Shown: piece after piece, positions 50,814 to 61,524 of the stretch
How positions within the stretch are numbered: position 1 is the first letter of the stretch
Layout of the letters: the number at the start of each line of letters is the position of its first letter
Origin: Aquimarina spinulae
GTDB lineage: Bacteria; Bacteroidota; Bacteroidia; Flavobacteriales; Flavobacteriaceae
Assembly (NCBI RefSeq): GCF_943373825.1
Contig: NZ_CALSBP010000002.1
Location: 3,709,501 to 3,773,500, forward strand
Direction: 5' to 3'
DNA: 64,000 bases
The notes under the pieces: generated by a model
What the model was told of the DNA's origin: nothing
Seen by the model: only the letters and a program-made list of their open reading frames with translations
Databases searched by the model: none
Made by a program: the position numbers and the translations under genes

Positions 50814-52049
50814 CTATTCGTATCTCAAAGATTCTATAGGATCTTGTTTTGCTGCTTTTACGGCAGGATACAATCCGGAAACAACTGCAATAACAAAAGA
50901 AATAGTAGTGGCTGCAAATATGGCGAGCCAGGGAGTGCTAAAGGAAAAATTAGCAGCAGCCGAAATCCCTCCACCAATCAGGATTCCTAGAATAATCCCT
51001 ACAAGGCCACCAATTTGACCAATAATAATGGTTTCCATAAAAAATTGTCCTGCAATGGTATGTTTTTTAGCTCCCAACGCTTTTCTTACCCCAATTTCCC
51101 GAGTTCGTTCGGTTACAGAAACCAGCATAATATTCATTAAGGCAATTGAAGAACCAAATATGGTAATAATACTAATAATCCAGGCAGCGTAATACAGATA
51201 AACAGTAATACTAGCTATTCGGTTTAATAAGTCATCACTACGTTCAAGTCCAAAATTATTTTCTTCAATTGGATTTAATTTTCTTATGTTTCTAAAAGTG
51301 AGAATGGCTTCATCTTGAGCGCCTTCTAGAAATTGTTTATCATCTACTTTTACACTAATACCATAATTAATATTAGGGAGTGTAAAAATAGATCTCGCTA
51401 TCTGCAAAGGAATAAGGACTCGTAAATCCTGATTATTTCTAAATGTGGCTCCTTTACTCTCCAGAAGCCCAATTACTTTAAATTTCACTCCTCGAATACT
51501 TATCGTTTTTCCCAAAGGATTCGTATCCTTAAATAAATTCTTTTTGAAATCAGATCCGATGAGACACACATGATTATTGTTTTCTACATCAAAAAAAGTA
51601 AAATTTCTACCATTGTCTATCTCAGTTCCTGTGTTTTCAAGATAATTTTCATTAATCCCTACTACAGATACTTCGGGATCGGTTTTTTTACTTTCATATT
51701 TTACTTCGGCATTACGTGTACCAGTGAAGTGAATAGAGGTTTTAGAGAAAGGATAACTAAACTTATCTTTAAATTCTTTTACATTACGATAACTAATAAT
51801 AGGATTGATTTTGTCTCGATCCCGACTATTTCTTGTGTTAAATTCGTAACGTTGAATATTAAAAGTATTCGCACCCATTGAAGCAAAATCTCCAGAAATT
51901 GTATTTTCTAAAGCGCCAACCAAAGTAAGTATTCCAACCAATGATGTAATACCAATTGCAATGATTAATATAGTAAGAACAGTTCGTAGAACTTGCCCTT
52001 TTATAGAGTCCATTGCGATTCTGATATTTTCTCTAAAAAGTGAAAACAT
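50814..52049 (-). CDS. ABC transporter permease, MacB/FtsX type
   Basis: 411 residues. One N-terminal helix (VLRTVLTILIIAIGITSLVGILTLV), a periplasmic MacB-like core of about 230 residues (NTFNIQRYEF to ERSDDLLNRIAS), then three helices of an FtsX domain with SVTERTREIGVRKALGAKKHTIAGQFFMET before the second. The C-terminal PAVKAAKQDPIESLRYE is typical. Such permeases work as mechanotransmission or lipoprotein/peptide efflux systems with a separate ATPase and periplasmic adaptor, neither of which is adjacent here. The 315 bases upstream contain no gene. Confidence 0.9.
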   Translation of the reverse strand: MFSLFRENIRIAMDSIKGQVLRTVLTILIIAIGITSLVGILTLVGALENTISGDFASMGANTFNIQRYEFNTRNSRDRDKINPIISYRNVKEFKDKFSYPFSKTSIHFTGTRNAEVKYESKKTDPEVSVVGINENYLENTGTEIDNGRNFTFFDVENNNHVCLIGSDFKKNLFKDTNPLGKTISIRGVKFKVIGLLESKGATFRNNQDLRVLIPLQIARSIFTLPNINYGISVKVDDKQFLEGAQDEAILTFRNIRKLNPIEENNFGLERSDDLLNRIASITVYLYYAAWIISIITIFGSSIALMNIMLVSVTERTREIGVRKALGAKKHTIAGQFFMETIIIGQIGGLVGIILGILIGGGISAAANFSFSTPWLAIFAATTISFVIAVVSGLYPAVKAAKQDPIESLRYE

Positions 52050-52364
52050 AATAGTTTTTAATAGTGAGTTCTTTATATAGGACTACAAAACGTGTTTAAA
52101 GTTACTCAAAAAACCAGATTTTTTATAAGTATTGATCCACGTCTTTATACTTTTTTTAGATATTTGCAGCTCGAAATAACAGGTAGATATTAGGGAGTAG
52201 TTAATGGTTTGTAGCTATGGTGCTGATCCTTAACTATCTAATCGCTGCTTGTATACAGATTAAAATGACATATGAGTACTGTATAGAATAGTATATTTGC
52301 ATGCTTTATAAATTTGATAAACATGGTGATATATCTTCTATTGGCTCTTAATAAAAACTAGATA
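52050..52364. other. Divergent intergenic region
   Basis: No gene seen. It separates the permease gene (minus) from hisS (plus). It contains TATATTTG at 52292-52299, 65 bases before the hisS ATG, as the likely hisS promoter, and a near-match GATATTTG at about 52155. Confidence 0.45.
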
Positions 52365-53735
52365 ATGGCACAAAAACCATCAATACCAAAAGGAACACGT
52401 GACTTTTCGCCTATAGAAGTGGCTAAGAGAAGTTATATTATGAATGTTATCAAATCACAGTTTCAATTATTTGGTTTTCATCCTATCGAAACTCCTAGTT
52501 TTGAGAATAGTGATACCTTGATGGGCAAATATGGAGAAGAAGGAGATCGATTGATTTTTAAAATATTAAATAGTGGTGATTATCTAAATAAAGTGGATGA
52601 AGCTTTATATTCATCTAAGAATAGTACTAAAATGACTACCAAGATCAGCGAAAAAGCACTTCGTTATGATCTTACAGTACCATTTGCACGTTATGTTGTG
52701 CAACACCAGAATGAAATTGATTTTCCGTTTAAAAGATATCAAATGCAGCCCGTATGGAGGGCAGATAGGCCACAAAAAGGACGTTTTAGAGAATTTTATC
52801 AATGTGATGCAGATGTGGTAGGAAGTACTTCTTTATGGCAAGAAGTCGACTTTGTTAAACTTTATGATTCGGTTTTTACCAAGCTAAAACTTGAAGGAGT
52901 AACCATTAAAATTAATAATCGTAAAATCCTTTCAGGTATTGCAGAAGTAATAGGAGCGAGCGATAAACTAATTGATTTTACAGTTGCCCTGGATAAATTA
53001 GATAAAATTGGTGAAGATGGAGTAAAAAAAGAGATGTTAAATAAAGGGATTTCTGAAGCTGCTATAGAAAGTGTAAAACCACTTTTCAACTTTACAGGAA
53101 CAACTTCAGAAAAGCTTGATAAATTGCGAAATATGTTAGCTTCTTCTGAAGAAGGAATGCAGGGAGTAGAAGAATTACAATTTATAATTAATGCTTTTAA
53201 GGAGATTCCTTTGGAGACTGCAACTTTGGACCTTGATGTTACACTAGCGAGAGGATTAAACTATTATACAGGGGCTATTTTTGAAGTATCTGCACCAGAT
53301 ACTGTAAAAATGGGATCTATTGGCGGTGGAGGTCGATACGATGATCTAACGGGAATTTTTGGATTAAAAAACATTAGTGGTGTGGGAATTTCTTTTGGTT
53401 TGGATAGAATTTATCTTGTTCTTGAAGAATTAGGATTGTTTCCAGAAACTGTTGCACCTTCGACCAAAGTACTATTCATAAATTTTGGAGAAGAAGAAGC
53501 ATTTTATTGCTTAAAAACAGTTAATATACTTAGAAATGATAACATAATTGCTGAGCTATATCCAGATAATGCCAAAATGAAAAAACAAATGGGGTATGCG
53601 AATAAAAGAGCAATACCTTATGTTGTACTTGCAGGGTCTTCTGAAATGAATAATAATACATTTACGATCAAGGATATGCAATCCGGAACTCAAAAAGAAA
53701 TGGATTTAAAGGAATTAAAAGAGCTTTTGCGATAA
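52365..53735 (+). CDS. hisS: Histidyl-tRNA synthetase
   Basis: 456 residues, normal length. Class II signatures: [13 protein letters not shown] at the start (motif 1 region), [12 protein letters not shown] and [31 protein letters not shown] (motif 2), [23 protein letters not shown] (here [15 protein letters not shown]) and [13 protein letters not shown] (motif 3). The C-terminal anticodon-binding domain follows from about residue 360. It charges tRNA-His in the cytoplasm. Confidence 0.97.
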   Translation: MAQKPSIPKGTRDFSPIEVAKRSYIMNVIKSQFQLFGFHPIETPSFENSDTLMGKYGEEGDRLIFKILNSGDYLNKVDEALYSSKNSTKMTTKISEKALRYDLTVPFARYVVQHQNEIDFPFKRYQMQPVWRADRPQKGRFREFYQCDADVVGSTSLWQEVDFVKLYDSVFTKLKLEGVTIKINNRKILSGIAEVIGASDKLIDFTVALDKLDKIGEDGVKKEMLNKGISEAAIESVKPLFNFTGTTSEKLDKLRNMLASSEEGMQGVEELQFIINAFKEIPLETATLDLDVTLARGLNYYTGAIFEVSAPDTVKMGSIGGGGRYDDLTGIFGLKNISGVGISFGLDRIYLVLEELGLFPETVAPSTKVLFINFGEEEAFYCLKTVNILRNDNIIAELYPDNAKMKKQMGYANKRAIPYVVLAGSSEMNNNTFTIKDMQSGTQKEMDLKELKELLR

Positions 53736-53825
53736 TTTTTTTCTTATTTTTAAGAAATAAAATACTAAATTAACGTTACTACTTATAACATTAATTTAAC
53801 TATATATTGTCTTAAAACTAGAATT

Positions 53826-54308
53826 ATGAAAACCCCTATTTTATCCATTTTCCTTTGCCTGATATTATTATCTGTAGTTTCTTGTAAAAAAGATCCTAAA
53901 ACAGATACCGTAGATCCTGTAGAAATCCCTAGAGGTGATACCTCTAATTTTATCGAAGAAACTGAAAAAGAAAAGAAACCTGTAGTTAAAAAGAAGAAAA
54001 AAACAACTAAAGAAAAAAAGGCTACAAAAGATGATAATACACTACACATACCAGGAATTTTTGATACTACAGATAACTCTTATTCTAAAAAGTATATAAA
54101 AGATTATGAACGCTATGTGGAAAACTATAAGAAAGCTGTAGAAGCAAATGATATGGATTCTTTTCTTAAATTAAGTGATGCAAGTAGTGATCTTAGTAAG
54201 CAATATAACCGTCTCATGAATATACTTCCAGGAGAGGAAATACAAAAACTCAGTGAATATATGCAAGTTAAATCAGAACAACTTGCAGAATTATCTTCTA
54301 AAATGTAA
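53826..54308 (+). CDS. Lysine-rich lipoprotein, function unknown
   Basis: 160 residues: lipoprotein signal (ILSIFLCLILLSVVSC), a linker rich in Lys and Glu (about residues 46-70, with VVKKKKKTTKEKKATK), then a helical domain (YSKKYIKDYERYVENYKKAVEANDMDSFLKLSDASSDLSKQYNRLMNILPGEEIQKL). The Lys-rich linker could cross peptidoglycan or bind it or LPS; that is inference. It lies 90 bases after hisS and before a 392-base spacer. Confidence 0.7.
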   Translation: MKTPILSIFLCLILLSVVSCKKDPKTDTVDPVEIPRGDTSNFIEETEKEKKPVVKKKKKTTKEKKATKDDNTLHIPGIFDTTDNSYSKKYIKDYERYVENYKKAVEANDMDSFLKLSDASSDLSKQYNRLMNILPGEEIQKLSEYMQVKSEQLAELSSKM

Positions 54309-54541
54309 CTTCTTAGATTCAGTGTTTTCAAAAGGGGATAAGTAATCGTCCATTTCTCTTTTGATTCATAATACCAACCTATTTAAAACACCAAAAATGC
54401 TAGGTGTATTGAGTTTTTTTAATTCTTTACACCTGCTTTTGTACTCGGTTTTTATATTCAATTTTAACAATATTGTTTATGTCGTGTGCTTTTAGTTTTA
54501 ATTCCTAAAAAACAACTAATACACTAAATAATGTGCTTTTT

Positions 54542-54559
54542 TTCACTGAATTCAGTGAA
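54542..54559. promoter_or_regulatory. Perfect 18-bp palindrome, possible operator
   Basis: ttcactgaattcagtgaa reads the same on both strands, with T runs on both sides. It has no loop, so a protein-binding operator is more likely than a terminator. It ends just upstream of the expected -33 position of the TATATTTG promoter. Confidence 0.5.
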
Positions 54560-54580
54560 TTTTTTTCTTATTGAGATGTA

Positions 54581-54588
54581 TATATTTG
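54581..54588 (+). promoter_or_regulatory. Putative -7 element of the giant-protein operon
   Basis: TATATTTG, perfect to consensus. No TTG lies at the ideal -33 spacing; a T-rich run takes its place, which would suit an activator- or repressor-controlled promoter. Confidence 0.55.
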
Positions 54589-54700
54589 CACCGAATGTTA
54601 ACTCTTTAAAACTTTTAAATGCCAATATAGATAGCAATACTATAGTGGTTTTAGAGATTTTAAGTATATAATTATTGTATCACCACTTTTTATTATTCTT

Positions 54701-57700
54701 ATGAAAATAAAAGTACTTCTAATCTTATCTTTGATAGTCCCTACAGTACTATATCCTTTTAGTAATGGAAAAGATTCACTTACCGTTAAAACAGATAAAA
54801 GAGAAAAAGTAGTAACAGAAAATACAGCAATTTCTAAGTTTGTTAAATTCCCCGAACTGGATAAAAAATTCCCTCTAAAAAATACGATAGACATCTCCTA
54901 TGCTCCAGAATTTACATTTAGTAATATCAAGAAAGAATATAATGCTCCAGGAGAATTAGTTAATCAAGGGAAAGAAGATGCTAAAGTTGGTTTTGAAGAA
55001 ATAGATAAAGAAGGGAAATGGGTAACATCATTTAGTAATGAAGATATACAAACATTACCTGTTGGAGTAAAATACATAGCAAACGAAGTCGAATACCAGC
55101 TTGGTTTTACTAAAGCCAGATTTAATAAGGAATATACAGAACTCACTGTTTTTGTTAGGGTTATTCTTCCTCAGACAGACGAAAAAGGAGATCCTTTAGA
55201 GATTTTTTTTGGAGCTAATAATGTAAAACTTTCACACCAGGGTGGATTAATGGGTGATGCTAATTTGGTATTACTTGGAGATGTGTTTATACCTTTTAAT
55301 GGTGGTAATTGGCTACTGTCTTTAAAAGGAGGGTTTGATTTTAAAACCGGAGATACCCAAAACAAAACATTTGTAACGATTAATTGCGACGGAGTAAAAG
55401 AAATGAGATTGGATGGAGAAGTTCAATTTTCTCGTAATATGTTACTTCCGGTTGATGAGAAAGGAAAACTTTTAGAAGAAACGAGATCATATACTGGTGC
55501 AGATAATAAAATTAGGCAGATACCGAATAGAGTACACGGAAATTTTAAAGCAGTAGCGTCAAATTGGAATGATCTGATCGTAGAGATCGGAATTACACCA
55601 TTTGTTCTGACCAATCAGAAAGACAAATTTATGTTTTCGCTAAACAAAGCAGTATTTGATTTTAGTGACCTAAGAACAGAAAATGTTACTTTTCCAAATC
55701 ACTATTACGAAAAAGGACTTTTATTACCCAGTGAAGAAGCATGGCGAGGAGTATTTGTTGAGTCACTAGAAGTAGTACTTCCAAAAGAATTTAAAACAAA
55801 GGAAAGTATTTCTAAAAACGAGAGAGTACGTTTTGAAGCTGCTAATTTACTCATTGATAGTTACGGGGTTTCTGGTCAATTTGCTGCAGAAAATATTATC
55901 CCTTTAGAATCAGGAAGAACATCAGAATCTAAGGCATGGGCTTTCTCTGTTGATAAGATTGGTATTGAGCTGGCTTCGAATAGATTAATAGGAGCAGATT
56001 TTAGTGGCCGTATCTTACTCCCTATTTCTGATAAAGGACAAGAACAGAATAGTAATGAGAAAATGGGATTGGGATATAAAGGAATTATATCAGAAGAAGA
56101 ATATGGTCTTGTTGTTTCTACTTTAGATACATTACAATTTGATGTATTTCAGGCCAAAGCAGAATTATTACCTAATTCTGCTGTAGAATTAAAGGTTGAA
56201 GATGGCTCTTTTTTGCCCAAAGCTATTCTTAATGGAAGAATGGCTATTTCTGCAAGCCAAAAAGAATCATTGGCTAATGAAGGAAATAAAATCGATGAAG
56301 ACAATACCGTTCAATTTAAAGGAATCGAATTTCAAAATTTAGTACTTCAGACAACATCACCAATTATAAAAGTAGATTATTTTGGATATAAAGATGAAGT
56401 GAAGCTAAGCAGTTTTCCTGTATCGATAGCTGATATTGCTTTTACTTCAAATGAGTATGAAGCAGGAATTGAATTTGACCTGAAGGTAAATCTGATGGGA
56501 AAAGGGTTTGCTGCCGATGCTCGTTTAGGAATTTTCGGAAAGTTTGAAGAAGAAGAGTATAAGCAACGATGGAAATACGACAGGTTAGACATTTCAGAAA
56601 TTCATCTTGTAGCAGATATGGGGGCTATACAATTAGAAGGCTCTTTACTGTTAATGGATAATGATCCGGTGTATGGAGATGGTTTTTCTGCAGAAATCAC
56701 TGGTACGTTTGGTAGTTTTGGGCCACTGAGCTGTAAAGCGATTTTTGGAAAAAATGAATTTAGATATTGGTATGTTGATGCTGCGATAAAAGGTTTAAAA
56801 ATACAAGCTGGACCGTTTCAAATAAATGGGTTTGCCGGTGGTGCATTCTATAGAATGAGTAGAAGACCTAATGCAGGCCCTGATTTCTCACCTTCTGGGC
56901 TTTCTTATATTCCTGATGAATCTACACGATTGGGGGTAAAAGCAGCTGTTTTTGCAGCAATCGGAGATGAAAGCGCAATTGCAGTAAGTGCCGGTTTTGA
57001 AATAGAGTTTAATAAAAGCGGAGGTGTAAATCGACTTGGGTTTTATGGAGAAGCACAAGCCATGAAAGCATTTAGTTTTGAAAACCCTGTAGCAAAACTT
57101 TCAGAAAAGCTTAGTGGAATGGTAGATAATGAAATGGTAAATGGCATTATGGACACCAAAGCAGGCAAAACATTCATGGATAAAGCAACAGAAGAATATC
57201 CTGAAGAAATTGTAGGAGAAGTAGCAATTAGTGCAAAATTAGCCATGGAACTTGATTTTGTGAACAAGTCATTTCATGCTACACTAGATCTATATGTTAA
57301 TGTAGGTAGTGTTATTGTAGGAAGAGCATCCAGAGGTCGTGCCGGATGGGGGGTTGTACATATATCACCAGATGAATGGTATGTTCATATGGGGACACCA
57401 ACGGATAGATTAGGTCTAAAAATGGGAATAGGTCCTCTTTCTATGGAAACGGGAGGGTATTTTATGACTGGAGATCGAATACCAGGTAGCCCACCACCAC
57501 CACCCGAGGTAGCCCAGATACTTGGAGTAGAAGCAGAAGTTTTAGACTATATGCGAGACGAAAATGCATTGGGAGATGGTAGAGGTTTTGCCTTTGGAAG
57601 TGATTTTAAACTAGATACCGGAGATCTACGATTCCTTATTTTTTATGCACGTTTTCAGGCTGGTTTAGGATTCGATATCATGCTTAAGGATTATGGAGAC

Positions 57701-59440
57701 GCTCGCTGTGTAAATACAGGTGATGAAGTTGGGATTAATGGATGGTATGCTAACGGACAAGCATATGCATATTTGCAAGGAGAACTCGGAATTCGAATCA
57801 AATTATTTTTTATAAAGAAAAAGATTCCGATTATAAAAGGAGGAACAGCAATACTAATGCAAGCCAAAGGTCCAAATCCGTTTTGGATGCGAGGGTATGC
57901 AGGAGGGTATTTTGATTTACTCGGAGGTTTGGTAAAAGGAAGCTATCGATTTAAAATTACATTAGGTAAAGAATGTGAGTTTGAAGATGCCGCACCATTA
58001 GGAGGTATAAAAATGATTACAGATCTTACTCCCAAAGATGGGGATAATGATGTCGATGTTTTTGCAGCTCCACAAGCAACATTTGCAATGAAAGTAAATC
58101 AACCTATTGTAATTCCTGAGGATGATGGCGATAAAACATATAAAGTTATTCTAGAAAGGTTTACCGTTGTAGATGAAACCGAAAAAGAGATTATAGGTGG
58201 ATTAGAGTGGGGGTACATGAATGATAGAGCAACATTTATCTCTGATGATATTTTGCCTCCGGCAACTAAATTAAAAGCTACTGTAGAAGTAAGCTTTCAG
58301 GAAAAAATAGATGGAGTCTTTCAAACTATTTTAGAAGATGGTCAGAAAGTGATTGAGATCGAAGAGAGAAATTTTACAACAGGTACAGCCCCAGACCATA
58401 TTCCTTTACATAATATACAATATTCCTATCCCGTAGTAGATCAACAATTATTCTATTCTGGAGAATATAATACCGGATATATACAATTACAACGAGGACA
58501 AGATTATCTCTTTGATAACACGCAATGGCAAAGTATAGTAAAATATATAGATGATAACGGAAGAATAGAAGAGTCTGCTTTTAACTATAATAATTCTGGA
58601 AATAAGGTAAGCTATACTATACCAAAAACCAGTAAAGAGACTAAGTATTTAATGACTATAGTAAGTACTACCAAATCTTCAAAAGATTCGAACCAAGATG
58701 AAACCACTACAGAGACCAAAGATTTAGGCGAAAATAATACTCTCGAAATTCGAAAAAACAATGCTCAAAATGTCATAAAAGAAGGAGAAATAGAAAGACT
58801 GAGTTATGAATTTAAATCAAGTGAGTATAAAACCTTTGCTGCAAAAGTGAAAGATATAAGTGTTACAGATAATGATTGGGGAAAAATTACTTCTGATGTA
58901 GTATACTTAACGTCTAAGATAAAAAATCATGAAGGTTTTGATATCGTAGAACTTAGAGGAAATAAATATTCAGAAAAGAAATCTTTGGTAGTAGTAGAAT
59001 CGACATTAAAAGATGAGTATTTGATAGAAGATATAGACCCTATATTATATCGATATTATGGAATAAGTAAAAAGTATACGATTAGCAGAGACCCATCGAT
59101 CTTAGGATTTATACCCAAAAGAGCCCTCCCCATTAGTTCAAATTATCTTACTAGCCTAGAACACGGGGTAGATCTAAATTGGAGAGCGATTAATTTCCCA
59201 TATCGATATAATTTACCAGAAGTATATAAAGTTGATTATTTAGATGTAAGAAATAAAGTGATGAATGATTATGTAGATGGAGTTATTCCTGCTAATGATC
59301 CTGCACTACAAATATTGGATAGCGAATATCTATTTATGAGATATGGAAATTATAATGTAAAACTTACCTATAAGCTTCCTGGCGGAATAACAGGAAGTAG
59401 TGCATATTACAAATTTAAAAACCCAATGAAAATACGTTAA
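54701..59440 (+). CDS. Giant exported beta-rich protein with Ig-like domain, function unknown
   Basis: 1579 residues, signal peptide MKIKVLLILSLIVPTVLYPF. Most of the chain is unrecognised and beta-rich, with recurring units of the type 'FxFxxxKxxFDFSDLR' and 'EYDAGIEFDLKVNL' (for example near 290, 575 and 720), suggesting duplicated sandwich or solenoid modules. A five-proline run (GSPPPPPEVAQ) is at about residue 930. An Ig-like domain of the SbsA/Big_5 type spans about 1105-1235 (LTPKDGDNDVDVFAAPQATFAM ... RNFTTGTAPD). The C-terminus has no type IX secretion sorting domain that I recognise. Its stop overlaps the next start by one base, so the genes are coupled. It may be a surface scaffold or adhesin. 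Confidence 0.8.
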   Translation: MKIKVLLILSLIVPTVLYPFSNGKDSLTVKTDKREKVVTENTAISKFVKFPELDKKFPLKNTIDISYAPEFTFSNIKKEYNAPGELVNQGKEDAKVGFEEIDKEGKWVTSFSNEDIQTLPVGVKYIANEVEYQLGFTKARFNKEYTELTVFVRVILPQTDEKGDPLEIFFGANNVKLSHQGGLMGDANLVLLGDVFIPFNGGNWLLSLKGGFDFKTGDTQNKTFVTINCDGVKEMRLDGEVQFSRNMLLPVDEKGKLLEETRSYTGADNKIRQIPNRVHGNFKAVASNWNDLIVEIGITPFVLTNQKDKFMFSLNKAVFDFSDLRTENVTFPNHYYEKGLLLPSEEAWRGVFVESLEVVLPKEFKTKESISKNERVRFEAANLLIDSYGVSGQFAAENIIPLESGRTSESKAWAFSVDKIGIELASNRLIGADFSGRILLPISDKGQEQNSNEKMGLGYKGIISEEEYGLVVSTLDTLQFDVFQAKAELLPNSAVELKVEDGSFLPKAILNGRMAISASQKESLANEGNKIDEDNTVQFKGIEFQNLVLQTTSPIIKVDYFGYKDEVKLSSFPVSIADIAFTSNEYEAGIEFDLKVNLMGKGFAADARLGIFGKFEEEEYKQRWKYDRLDISEIHLVADMGAIQLEGSLLLMDNDPVYGDGFSAEITGTFGSFGPLSCKAIFGKNEFRYWYVDAAIKGLKIQAGPFQINGFAGGAFYRMSRRPNAGPDFSPSGLSYIPDESTRLGVKAAVFAAIGDESAIAVSAGFEIEFNKSGGVNRLGFYGEAQAMKAFSFENPVAKLSEKLSGMVDNEMVNGIMDTKAGKTFMDKATEEYPEEIVGEVAISAKLAMELDFVNKSFHATLDLYVNVGSVIVGRASRGRAGWGVVHISPDEWYVHMGTPTDRLGLKMGIGPLSMETGGYFMTGDRIPGSPPPPPEVAQILGVEAEVLDYMRDENALGDGRGFAFGSDFKLDTGDLRFLIFYARFQAGLGFDIMLKDYGDARCVNTGDEVGINGWYANGQAYAYLQGELGIRIKLFFIKKKIPIIKGGTAILMQAKGPNPFWMRGYAGGYFDLLGGLVKGSYRFKITLGKECEFEDAAPLGGIKMITDLTPKDGDNDVDVFAAPQATFAMKVNQPIVIPEDDGDKTYKVILERFTVVDETEKEIIGGLEWGYMNDRATFISDDILPPATKLKATVEVSFQEKIDGVFQTILEDGQKVIEIEERNFTTGTAPDHIPLHNIQYSYPVVDQQLFYSGEYNTGYIQLQRGQDYLFDNTQWQSIVKYIDDNGRIEESAFNYNNSGNKVSYTIPKTSKETKYLMTIVSTTKSSKDSNQDETTTETKDLGENNTLEIRKNNAQNVIKEGEIERLSYEFKSSEYKTFAAKVKDISVTDNDWGKITSDVVYLTSKIKNHEGFDIVELRGNKYSEKKSLVVVESTLKDEYLIEDIDPILYRYYGISKKYTISRDPSILGFIPKRALPISSNYLTSLEHGVDLNWRAINFPYRYNLPEVYKVDYLDVRNKVMNDYVDGVIPANDPALQILDSEYLFMRYGNYNVKLTYKLPGGITGSSAYYKFKNPMKIR

Positions 59441-61521
59441 TGAAAAGGCTTTTATACATAATAGTATTTTTTGGAATAACTAGTTTGGGTTATAGCCAGG
59501 GAAATGAAGATACTTCTCAAAATGAAGTTCAGATCATTGCCAGGTTTCAAAATAGTAAAGTTCTATTGCGATGGGCACCAACTGCTGCTGGAGTATGGTT
59601 AAAAGGGAATAAATATGGATATCTTTTAGAGAGATTTACAGTCAAAAAACAAGGAAAACTCTTAACACCACCATATGAAAGAGTTGTTTTGCAAGATTCT
59701 ATTCGCCCCAGACCTGTAGAAGAATGGGAAGATATAGTTCATAAAAATGATTACGCAGCTATTATTGCTCAAGCTATATACGGTGAAGGTTTTCAGGTAG
59801 AAGACATGCAGGAGGGAGGAGTAGCTCAGATCATTAATAAATCTGCAGAGATAGAACAGCGATATTCATTTTCGTTATATGCTGCGGATATGAATTTTGA
59901 AGGTGCTCAAATGGCAGCTTTAGGATATGTTGATGAGACAATAACCGCAGGAGAAGAGTATTTATATCGTATAAAAAGTAGAATTCCGAAAACAAAAAAT
60001 AGTAAAGAGATATCAAGCTCGGTTATTGTTAATACAGTACACTCAGAACCTTTACCATCTCCAATAGACCTTATTGCTGTTCCCGATGATAAAAGTATTT
60101 TATTAACCTGGGAATATGAGATGTTTAAGAGTGTTTTTACTTCTTATTTTGTAGAACGCTCAGAAAATGGTTCAGATTTTAATAGGCTTGGAGATATACC
60201 TTTGGTTAACCTTAATGATAAACCTGATCATCCTGCAAAACGAATGTTTTATGTGGATACCATATCACAAAATAATAAAAGATATCACTATCGGGTAATT
60301 GGGATTTCACCATTTGGAGAAGAAAGTCCGGCATCCAAAATTGTTTCGGCTAAAGGAGTTAAAAAATTAGCTGCAACTCCACATATTTTAAGACATGAGT
60401 TTGATGCAGAGGGAAATATAGTTTTAACATGGGATTTTTTAAAAGAAGCTGAACATGAGATTACAAGTTTTGAATTGAATTGGGCAGCTCAGGAAGCTGG
60501 TCCGTATAAAGCGGTACTATCCAACATTAGTCCAAGTGCCCGTAAAACTACATTCAGACAACCAGAACCTTCAAATTATTTTAAGATTACAGCTCATGGT
60601 CAGAATAACCAAAAAAGCACGTCATTAAGTGCATTTGTTCAAACTATAGATAGTATTCCTCCATCAACACCTATTGGATTAGTAGGTACGGTAGATAGTT
60701 TGGGAGTAGTGCAAATAAAGTGGCAGGCAAATACAGAAAAGGACATGTTGGGGTATCGTATATTTAGAGGAAACTTGAAAAATGAAGAAGTAACCCAAAT
60801 AACAATTTCTCCTATAGAAAGCACATCGTTTCAGGATACAGTTCAGGTAAAGTCGCTAAATAAAAAAGTGTATTATCAGGTTGTTGCTGTAGATCAACGT
60901 TTTAATATGTCTGAGTATTCAGAAAAACTTACCCTAAAAAAACCAGATGTTGTCCCTCCATCTTCCCCGGTATTCGAAGAATATAAAGTAATCGATAAAG
61001 GAGTATTTGTAAAATGGATCAATAGTTCTAGTGATGATGTTAGCTATCATCAATTGTATCGCCAAAATACAAAGGAAGCTGATAAAGGATGGCAATTATT
61101 ATTTGAAACAGATACCATAAACTCATATACCGATACAAAGTTAAAATCTAATCAAAAATACCGGTACGCTATTTTCGCTCAAGATGATAGCGGATTAGTA
61201 TCGGCACCTTCTGTACCGATTACTGTTATTGTTAAGAATGTTGATTTAGATAAAGTAATTAAAGGATTTTCGGGAACAGTAGATAGGGTAAGTAAAAAAA
61301 TTAGTTTGTCATGGCGCGTAACTACCAAAGAAGTACAGGAAGTATTGATTTATAAATCAAAAGAGAATGAAACACCAGTATTGTGGAAGCAACTTTTGTC
61401 ATCAAAAACAAATTTGATAGACACTAATATTTCTCCTAACAATACCTATGTATATCACATAAAACCTTTCCTAAAAGCAGGAGGCTATGCTTCTATGGAA
61501 ACAATTAAAATAAAATATTAA
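59440..61521 (+). CDS. Exported protein with five fibronectin type III modules
   Basis: 693 residues, signal peptide LLYIIVFFGITSLGYSQ. Residues 27-200 are a unique N-terminal part (IIARFQNSKVLLRWAPTAAGVWLKGNKYGYLLERF, itself FN3-like). FN3-type modules begin near 202, 306, 402, 500 and 605, each with the usual Trp and Tyr spacing (for example SPIDLIAVPDDKSILLTWEY and TPIGLVGTVDSLGVVQIKW). There is no sorting domain at the C-terminus. It overlaps the giant gene by one base and precedes the SprB-repeat gene by 3 bases, so three products are made together. An extracellular linker or adaptor role is likely. Confidence 0.82.
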   Translation: MKRLLYIIVFFGITSLGYSQGNEDTSQNEVQIIARFQNSKVLLRWAPTAAGVWLKGNKYGYLLERFTVKKQGKLLTPPYERVVLQDSIRPRPVEEWEDIVHKNDYAAIIAQAIYGEGFQVEDMQEGGVAQIINKSAEIEQRYSFSLYAADMNFEGAQMAALGYVDETITAGEEYLYRIKSRIPKTKNSKEISSSVIVNTVHSEPLPSPIDLIAVPDDKSILLTWEYEMFKSVFTSYFVERSENGSDFNRLGDIPLVNLNDKPDHPAKRMFYVDTISQNNKRYHYRVIGISPFGEESPASKIVSAKGVKKLAATPHILRHEFDAEGNIVLTWDFLKEAEHEITSFELNWAAQEAGPYKAVLSNISPSARKTTFRQPEPSNYFKITAHGQNNQKSTSLSAFVQTIDSIPPSTPIGLVGTVDSLGVVQIKWQANTEKDMLGYRIFRGNLKNEEVTQITISPIESTSFQDTVQVKSLNKKVYYQVVAVDQRFNMSEYSEKLTLKKPDVVPPSSPVFEEYKVIDKGVFVKWINSSSDDVSYHQLYRQNTKEADKGWQLLFETDTINSYTDTKLKSNQKYRYAIFAQDDSGLVSAPSVPITVIVKNVDLDKVIKGFSGTVDRVSKKISLSWRVTTKEVQEVLIYKSKENETPVLWKQLLSSKTNLIDTNISPNNTYVYHIKPFLKAGGYASMETIKIKY

Positions 61522-61524
61522 GAG

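Larger units (their letters stand above)
54309..54700. other. Regulatory spacer before the giant-protein operon
   Basis: No gene seen in 392 bases. It holds an 18-bp perfect palindrome, a TATATTTG promoter element, and an AT-rich leader of about 110 bases before the 54701 start. Confidence 0.6.

Noticed and set aside
54542..54559. Terminator for the upstream lipoprotein
   Set aside because: The palindrome has no loop and lies over 230 bases past the stop; an operator is more plausible.
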